DNA of 64,000 nucleotides from JAEUKA01 sp035328405 (lineage in GTDB: Bacteria; Myxococcota_A; Polyangia; Palsa-1104; JAEUJZ01), in contig DAOLIT010000025.1 in the NCBI GenBank assembly GCA_035328405.1, positions 3,310-67,309 on the forward strand, written 5' to 3'. Positions 59,396-64,000 of this stretch are shown piece after piece. The position numbers and the translations under genes were made by a program. The number at the start of each line of letters is the position of its first letter. Position 1 is the stretch's first letter. A model generated the notes under the pieces. It was not told where the DNA came from and made no database searches. It saw only the letters and a program-made list of their open reading frames with translations.

Positions 59396-60661
59396 CTAAC
59401 ACTCGGGGAAAAATTCGTGGGTAACGGAAGCGCCGCGCGGCCACTGGTCGTCTCCGCCGGGCAGAATCACGCCATCTTGGGCAATTTCCATCACGGCGCG
59501 CAGAAATTCCGCATGGTACGACAGCGTAAAACACGCCTTGCCGGAAGCCTGGCCCGTCGCAGGATTTTTCTTCAAGTCGAACGCATTGGGCGCAAACGAC
59601 GCGATTTCCTCGTCGGTCATCTTGCACACGCGCTGCGCCAACATCGACAGATGGCGCGGCATCAGTTTGGGATTGAACCTTGTGTCGATCTTGGGTGGCC
59701 AAGGGGGCGCAGACGGCCAATCGGAAAAAATACCCACCCACGGCGCGCCCAGCCCGAACAATCGCCGAGGAGAGAAATGGTATGCGAGCTGGTTGATGGA
59801 ACTGCCGGAAAAGACCGTTTTTCTCAAAAACGCCATGCAACTGATGCCGTCTTGTTGCGAGCGGTCTTCGGGATGGAAACAGGCATCAAAACCGGCTGCG
59901 ACGGGACTGCCTGACGGGGCGAAGCGGTTGAACACGAAATCTTGGCCTCGGTATTCGCTCGCGGCGTACAGGTCTTCGTAGTCGAGACTGCGTCCGCTGG
60001 TTGCAAACTGAATCGATGCACCGCCGACCTCGATGATCGCGAAGCTGTCTTTGATCGATGCGGGAACTTGCTGCGCGACGCCGAGCCAACCGAGCCGCGC
60101 CTCTTCCAAGCCGCTGATGGTGCGAGCCAGCACATGTTCTTGCTTGGCTTCCTCGCGATAGAAACGAATGATCTCGTTCCAGACGGCGAGAAACTCGGGG
60201 CGCGGGTCGGGCAGGTTCGTGTTCGGGTCGCGGAAGCCGCCGGTTCCTAACGCCACAACGCCGCGAATCCGATCGCGCAGCTCGGGGTCGCCTTTTTTGC
60301 GCAGATCACCGAGCGCCTCCCACGCTTGCCGAAGTTTGGGCGTGATGAGGCCAGGAACATCCTCGGGCGAATGATTCCGAACAAGCGCCGCGATGCCACC
60401 GCTCGTTTTGACGCACGTTGGGTTCAGTCCTGCGGTTGGCGCGCGACATCGTTTTCGCGGGTCCGCCGTGGGATCAAACGAGATCGGATACATGCAAAAC
60501 CGTGTCCCAGACGAACCGAGATCCAACACCAAATGCACAGGCTCTTGTTCGGACGGAGGCCGATGCACACTGCGCAAGGTCTCGTCGGGCGGAAACCCGA
60601 ACATCGAGAGAAAGCACACAAATGGAACCACCGAAAAGAGGCGGGGCGAGCGTCGTTGCAT
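59396..60661 (-). CDS. Exported NTPDase-like (GDA1/CD39 family) protein
   Basis: A 421-residue protein with an N-terminal signal-like helix (LFSVVPFVCFLSMFGF). It carries apyrase conserved regions: LDLGSSGTRFCMY (region 1), GVVALGTGGFRD (region 3), EEARLGWLGV and IIEVGGASIQFA (region 4). Such ectoenzymes hydrolyse nucleoside tri- and diphosphates; here it would act in the periplasm or outside. The normal Asp before GGAS is Glu-Val, and other positions drift, so activity is likely but unproven. ATG 60661 follows GGAGG at good spacing. It lies just upstream of the mannosidase gene. Confidence 0.82.
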   Translation of the reverse strand: MQRRSPRLFSVVPFVCFLSMFGFPPDETLRSVHRPPSEQEPVHLVLDLGSSGTRFCMYPISFDPTADPRKRCRAPTAGLNPTCVKTSGGIAALVRNHSPEDVPGLITPKLRQAWEALGDLRKKGDPELRDRIRGVVALGTGGFRDPNTNLPDPRPEFLAVWNEIIRFYREEAKQEHVLARTISGLEEARLGWLGVAQQVPASIKDSFAIIEVGGASIQFATSGRSLDYEDLYAASEYRGQDFVFNRFAPSGSPVAAGFDACFHPEDRSQQDGISCMAFLRKTVFSGSSINQLAYHFSPRRLFGLGAPWVGIFSDWPSAPPWPPKIDTRFNPKLMPRHLSMLAQRVCKMTDEEIASFAPNAFDLKKNPATGQASGKACFTLSYHAEFLRAVMEIAQDGVILPGGDDQWPRGASVTHEFFPEC

Positions 60662-60976
60662 GTCGCCTCCAAGAAAATCCAGGCAGCAAAGTACTCCACT
60701 TGCCCACAAGTGGGTCCAAGTTTTTGCAGTTTTCATTGCGTTTTTGCTTCTCAAAACCAAGCGTCTCAATCACTGCGGCTCGTGGCCGTCGAAAAGGTGG
60801 TCAGGCCATCCAAAAGGACGGATGGGCCCAAATTCAAGGTCCAAGGTCAACATACGGACGGGTTGTGACAGGTGCACTCGTTCGTGTCTGCGGCTATGGC
60901 GGTTGTGCGGAAGGGGCGATCTGCGCGATAGTAACCTCTGCGGCGGAAGATCCTCCGCAAGCTAGACGAGGCCTAC
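60662..60976. other. Divergent intergenic region
   Basis: Between the NTPDase-like gene (minus) and a coiled-coil protein (plus). The minus frame stays open for 36 codons upstream of the chosen start but without an SD. Includes a direct repeat GACCTTGGACCTTG and GAGG before the plus ATG. No convincing promoter pair. Confidence 0.5.
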
Positions 60977-61531
60977 ATGCCAGCGCACGAGGAGCAGCTT
61001 CGGCGGGAGCAGGAACTCTTCGAGAAAAAGGAAGAGGAAAAACAGCACGTTGAGGCACCGGCTGCGCGTTTGCACCAGCAAGGCGAGCAACTGATCGCCG
61101 AGAGCAAGCGCGTCGAGCAAACCAAGTTGCTCGAAAGCCTGCGCACCGAGGCGTTTACGCCGAATCAGCTTGCGGAGCTGCCCAAGCAAACCGAGCCCAA
61201 CAAAGAGGCCGTCGAGCAGCTTTTTCATCACTTGGTTGAGAGAAAAGACAAGCCTCCCGACCAGGCGATCAAAAAGCCGCAGAAAACGTGGGCGCAAGTC
61301 GACCGAAAAACCGGGCTTCGATCGGCGGAACCGACCCAACGCGAGCCCGATGACCTGTTTTCGACGGGCATCGAAGGCGATTTTGTGCCGAACACAAAAA
61401 TCTCGGCGGGTGACTTTGACACGCATCCAAGCCCCGACGACGGGATCGATTGGGGCGGGGGAAATCCCAGGCGACGCCGACGAACGCGAACCGCAAAGCC
61501 GACGAAGAAAACGCCAAAAGACGGCAAATAG
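60977..61531 (+). CDS. Charged coiled-coil protein of unknown function
   Basis: A 184-residue hydrophilic protein. Residues 1-60 are a long charged helix (EEQLRREQELFEKKEEEKQHVE); the middle has LAELPKQTEPNKEAVEQLFHHLVE; the C-terminus is disordered and very basic (GGGNPRRRRRTRTAKPTKK). ATG 60977 has GAGG upstream; the frame is open to a TAA only 8 codons before. The AAA+ ATPase gene follows after 36 bases, and its AAGGAG lies in that gap, so the pair likely works together. Arg/Lys-rich end suggests binding to nucleic acid or acidic surfaces. No family recognised. Confidence 0.75.
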   Translation: MPAHEEQLRREQELFEKKEEEKQHVEAPAARLHQQGEQLIAESKRVEQTKLLESLRTEAFTPNQLAELPKQTEPNKEAVEQLFHHLVERKDKPPDQAIKKPQKTWAQVDRKTGLRSAEPTQREPDDLFSTGIEGDFVPNTKISAGDFDTHPSPDDGIDWGGGNPRRRRRTRTAKPTKKTPKDGK

Positions 61532-61567
61532 CCCTCACACAGAACACGAGCAAGGAGATGGTCGCCG

Positions 61568-63745
61568 ATGAGCGCAACAGCAACCGATTCTGAGCGGCAA
61601 GCCGCAGAGCAGTGGCTCACCGCAGAGCTGAACCGCATGTGGTTAGTGGCCGAACGATGTTTGCGCCAATTTCAACGTGCGCAGCTTCGGCCCCAGCCCG
61701 ACAGTCCGTCCCTGGCCGAAATCGAGGGTATTTTCACAGCGCGGCGAGCGGCACGAGGCGGTACGTCGAGCGGCCCCATGGACGAGTCCGAACTTTCGCG
61801 TTCGGTGACGGAGGTCGAAAGCACGCTGTATGCGCTGCGCCGAGCCGCTCCACTCGGGCGAATGATTGACAACTTGGGTTTGTCGCCGCTTGAAGTGGAA
61901 ACGCTGATTGTGGCGATGGCCCCGCACATCGATGCGCCGCTGTCCGATGTGTTTGCGCTCTTGCGCAGTTCCTCGCAGCGTCGTGGCGTCGATTTGTCGC
62001 TCGTCTCGCAGCTTTATCAGCTTCGGCGCTCGGATCGGTTGCAGCTGCTCGATGCGCTCGACCCGGAACGGCCTTTGCTCGCGTGGCGGATGATCCAGGT
62101 CATTTCGCCCGACTCGATGGAGGGTTACTCCTCGGTGAACTACCGCGCGATCATGCCGACGTTCGATGTGTTGTCGGCGCTGTGCGGTCGCGGCGAGCTG
62201 GCCCCGGCGCTGGCGAAAACGGCAAAGATGTTGCGCGCGGAAAAACGCCTCGACGACTTGGTGCTGGACGACAAGGTCCGCCAAAAAATCGAACGGCTCG
62301 CGTCGATGGCCGAGCAGGCAGCGCAGCAACAGCAACTGAAACACATGCCCTGGCTTTTGTTTTACGGTGCCAAAGGCAGCGGCAAAAAAGAGATTTCCGC
62401 ACGCATCGCCGCGCACAGCGGTCGGCCCCTTCTGTGGTTCGATCCGACGCAAGCCGAGCAAGGGACGCTGGATGATTTGCTTCGGCGGGCACAGCGCGAG
62501 GCGTTGCTTCGCGGCGCGGTGCTCTACCTTGGGCCGCTTCGTGGCGATTTGCTCAATGACAATGGCCGTGAATTGGCCAAACGCATCGTCAGCTACCCGT
62601 CGCTTCTCATTCTGGGCCTCGAAAGCGTCCAACCGCCGCGCTTGTCCATCGACCACAGCATGCAGGAAGTCCAACTTTCGATCCCGCCCGAGCCGGCGCG
62701 CCTCACGTTGTGGCAGCGCGTGATTCCCGAGCGCATTCGTGCCGAGGATGTGTCCCTCGAATCGATCGCCCGCGCGTTCCACCTGACCCCTGGCGAAATC
62801 CTCGATACGGGCACAGAGAGCCAAGAGATCGCGTCGCTGAGTCCCACGGGAAAAATCACGCACGACCAGATTCGTTCCGGCATCGATCGCAGGCTGCGCA
62901 ACGACTTGGGCGACATGGCCAAGCGCATCAGCGTCTCGGCGCGGTGGGAAGACTTGGTGCTGCCCGACGAAGACATGTTGCGCATCAAAGAGTTCATTGG
63001 CCGCAGCAAGTACGCCTACCGGGTCTATTCCGACTGGGGCTTCGGCATGCGCGTCGGGTACGGCAAGGGCATGATCGCGCTGTTTTCCGGGCCTCCGGGC
63101 ACCGGCAAAACCATGCTCGCCGGATTGATTGCGCAAGAACTCGACTTGGACGTGTACCAAGTGGACCTGGCGCAGGTCGTCAGCAAATGGGTCGGCGAAA
63201 CAGAGAAACAGCTTGCCAAGGTCTTTGACGCCGCCGAGCGCGCCCACGCCGTCCTTCTGTTCGACGAAGCGGATTCGCTCTTTGCCAAGCGCACCGAGGT
63301 CAAAACGTCCAACGATCGATACGGCAACTTGGCCGTCAACTACTTGCTGCAACGGCTCGAGCAGTACACCGGCGTCGTCGTCATGACGACCAACAAGGAA
63401 GCCTCCCTGGACGAGGCCCTGCAACGCCGGTTGACCCTGCACTTGCACATGGAAATCCCCGAACCCCCCGAGCGAGAACGCCTGTGGAAATCCATGCTCC
63501 CGCAAAACGCGCCCTGGTCCAAAGACATCAGTTGGAAGAACCTCGCCAAGGACTACGAGATCTCGGGCGGTTACATCAAGAATGCCGTCTTGCGCGCCGC
63601 CTTCTTGGCCGCCGAGGCCAACACGCCCATCAACATGCTTCTTCTGCGCCGGTCGGCCTCTCTCGAGATGGAAGACATGGGCCGCCTGATTGCTCGCGGA
63701 CGAGGCGGCCTCGCCGGTCTCCCCGCCACCTCCACCAAAAGCTGA
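61568..63745 (+). CDS. Two-module AAA+ ATPase, first module degenerate
   Basis: A 725-residue ATPase. Residues 1-240 are helical. Module 1 has a P-loop-like GAKGSGKK (267-274) where the final Thr/Ser is Lys and no acidic Walker B is evident (GAVLYLGPL), so it is probably inactive. Module 2 is intact: GPPGTGKT (508-515), VVSKWVGETEK pore-type loop, Walker B VLLFDEADSLF, sensor MTTNKEASLDEAL and arginine finger LQRRL. The module-2 sequence resembles ATPases of contractile-injection loci and other bacterial AAA remodellers. ATG 61568 follows AAGGAG. It is preceded by a coiled-coil gene and followed by the SPVQSG repeat. Confidence 0.9.
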   Translation: MSATATDSERQAAEQWLTAELNRMWLVAERCLRQFQRAQLRPQPDSPSLAEIEGIFTARRAARGGTSSGPMDESELSRSVTEVESTLYALRRAAPLGRMIDNLGLSPLEVETLIVAMAPHIDAPLSDVFALLRSSSQRRGVDLSLVSQLYQLRRSDRLQLLDALDPERPLLAWRMIQVISPDSMEGYSSVNYRAIMPTFDVLSALCGRGELAPALAKTAKMLRAEKRLDDLVLDDKVRQKIERLASMAEQAAQQQQLKHMPWLLFYGAKGSGKKEISARIAAHSGRPLLWFDPTQAEQGTLDDLLRRAQREALLRGAVLYLGPLRGDLLNDNGRELAKRIVSYPSLLILGLESVQPPRLSIDHSMQEVQLSIPPEPARLTLWQRVIPERIRAEDVSLESIARAFHLTPGEILDTGTESQEIASLSPTGKITHDQIRSGIDRRLRNDLGDMAKRISVSARWEDLVLPDEDMLRIKEFIGRSKYAYRVYSDWGFGMRVGYGKGMIALFSGPPGTGKTMLAGLIAQELDLDVYQVDLAQVVSKWVGETEKQLAKVFDAAERAHAVLLFDEADSLFAKRTEVKTSNDRYGNLAVNYLLQRLEQYTGVVVMTTNKEASLDEALQRRLTLHLHMEIPEPPERERLWKSMLPQNAPWSKDISWKNLAKDYEISGGYIKNAVLRAAFLAAEANTPINMLLLRRSASLEMEDMGRLIARGRGGLAGLPATSTKS

Positions 63746-63779
63746 TCCCCCAAAAACAGACTGTCCTGCGCCAACGCGA

Positions 63780-64000
63780 ATGAGTCCGGTCCAATCGGGA
63801 TCGAGTCCGGTCCAATCTGGATTGAGTCCTGTCCAATCTGGATTGAGTCCTGTCCAATCTGGATTGAGTCCTGTCCAATCTGGATCGAGTCCGGTCCAAT
63901 CGGGATCGAGTCCGGTCCAATCTGGATCGAGTCCGGTCCAATCTGGATCGAGTCCGGTCCAATCGGGATCGAGTCCGGTCCAATCGGGATCGAGTCCGGT
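63780..64000 (+). CDS. Possible heptad-repeat protein SPVQSG(S/L), cut by window end
   Basis: ATG 63780 opens a frame that reads SPVQSGS or SPVQSGL once per 21-bp unit for ten units and stays open to the edge. Within this frame CCG/CCT and TCG/TCT changes are silent and only the last residue changes (Ser/Leu). No SD lies before the ATG. The minus strand is also open (LDRTRSR), so coding is undecided. If real, it would be a surface or low-complexity repeat protein behind the AAA+ gene. Confidence 0.35.
   Translation, partial: MSPVQSGSSPVQSGLSPVQSGLSPVQSGLSPVQSGSSPVQSGSSPVQSGSSPVQSGSSPVQSGSSPVQSGSSP
63783..64000. repeat. 21-bp tandem repeat, at least 10.4 units, continues past the window
   Basis: Unit AGTCCGGTCCAATCGGGATCG (21 bases; two-state sites at four positions). 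Ten full copies and a partial one. Unit length is a multiple of three, keeping frames open on both strands. No spacers, so not CRISPR. Confidence 0.97.

Noticed and set aside
61643..63505. Minus-strand open frame of 620 codons across the AAA+ gene
   Set aside because: Antisense of a gene with intact Walker motifs; Arg/Gln/His-rich translation.
61568..63745. Contractile-injection-system ATPase as a firm call
   Set aside because: Only sequence resemblance of module 2; no sheath, tube or baseplate gene is in the window.
63630..63983. Minus-strand LDRTRSR repeat protein
   Set aside because: Runs antisense into the end of the AAA+ gene and has no SD; kept only as an alternative reading of the repeat.

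Overview
This window most likely comes from a myxobacterium-like member of the Myxococcota (former Deltaproteobacteria). The case rests on a set of gene types rather than on any marker gene: an ElbD-type multifunctional ether-lipid enzyme, a protein carrying two Ser/Thr kinase domains plus TPR-like repeats, many small Cys-rich lipoproteins, a MopE-like metal-binding lipoprotein, a TIGR04551-like outer-membrane protein, a ferrochelatase with an internal Cys cluster, and an FHA-GAF-adenylate cyclase. Coding density is high. I saw no tRNA, rRNA, CRISPR array, prophage or insertion sequence.

Layout. 1-7978 (minus strand) is one long colinear run. It holds an exported FKBP, two lipoproteins, CobQ, a beta-propeller lipoprotein, the BtuF-BtuC-BtuD corrinoid importer and, cut by the window edge, EutB, the B12-dependent ethanolamine ammonia-lyase. 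EutB unexpectedly carries a Tat-type export signal. The end of the run therefore joins B12 supply to a B12 enzyme. 8034-14225 (plus) holds Mfd, a Cys-rich lipoprotein, an unknown protein and an exported cyclophilin. 14260-21934 is mostly minus strand: a beta-propeller, a Fic-like protein lacking the catalytic His, an 11-bp tandem repeat, Rpe with a zinc-ribbon protein, and a peptide-binding protein with an M14 carboxypeptidase. 22079-29389 (plus) holds the ElbD-like enzyme, HemH and the FHA-GAF-cyclase. 29405-31904 (minus) is a heme A operon (CtaA, CyoE, a small membrane protein, a [2Fe-2S] ferredoxin).

32252-41325 holds a MopE-like lipoprotein, an orphan biotin carrier protein, the TIGR04551-like protein with a small lipoprotein, Udk, RadC, an FGE-sulfatase-domain protein, an unknown protein and DacB. 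41854-48423 holds the tandem kinase, a DUF882 peptidase-like protein, a secreted His/Tyr/Pro-rich repeat protein, a radical SAM protein and an unknown. 48461-56654 holds AqpZ, thiolase, enoyl-CoA hydratase, an acyl-CoA carboxyltransferase subunit, an OPT transporter, a deacetylase and a TfoX-N protein. 56741-61531 holds a GH2 beta-mannosidase, an NTPDase-like protein and a coiled-coil protein. 61568-64000 holds a two-module AAA+ ATPase followed by a 21-bp tandem repeat that stays open as SPVQSG heptads to the window end.

The strongest leads are the Tat-exported EutB at the end of a B12 run, the Fic protein with a degenerate active site, the ElbD-like fusion, the terminal AAA+/heptad-repeat locus, and several genes whose -10-like box lies only 6-8 bases from a start codon without a Shine-Dalgarno (SD) sequence, suggesting leaderless mRNAs. 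All functional calls are from reading the sequence; no database search was run.
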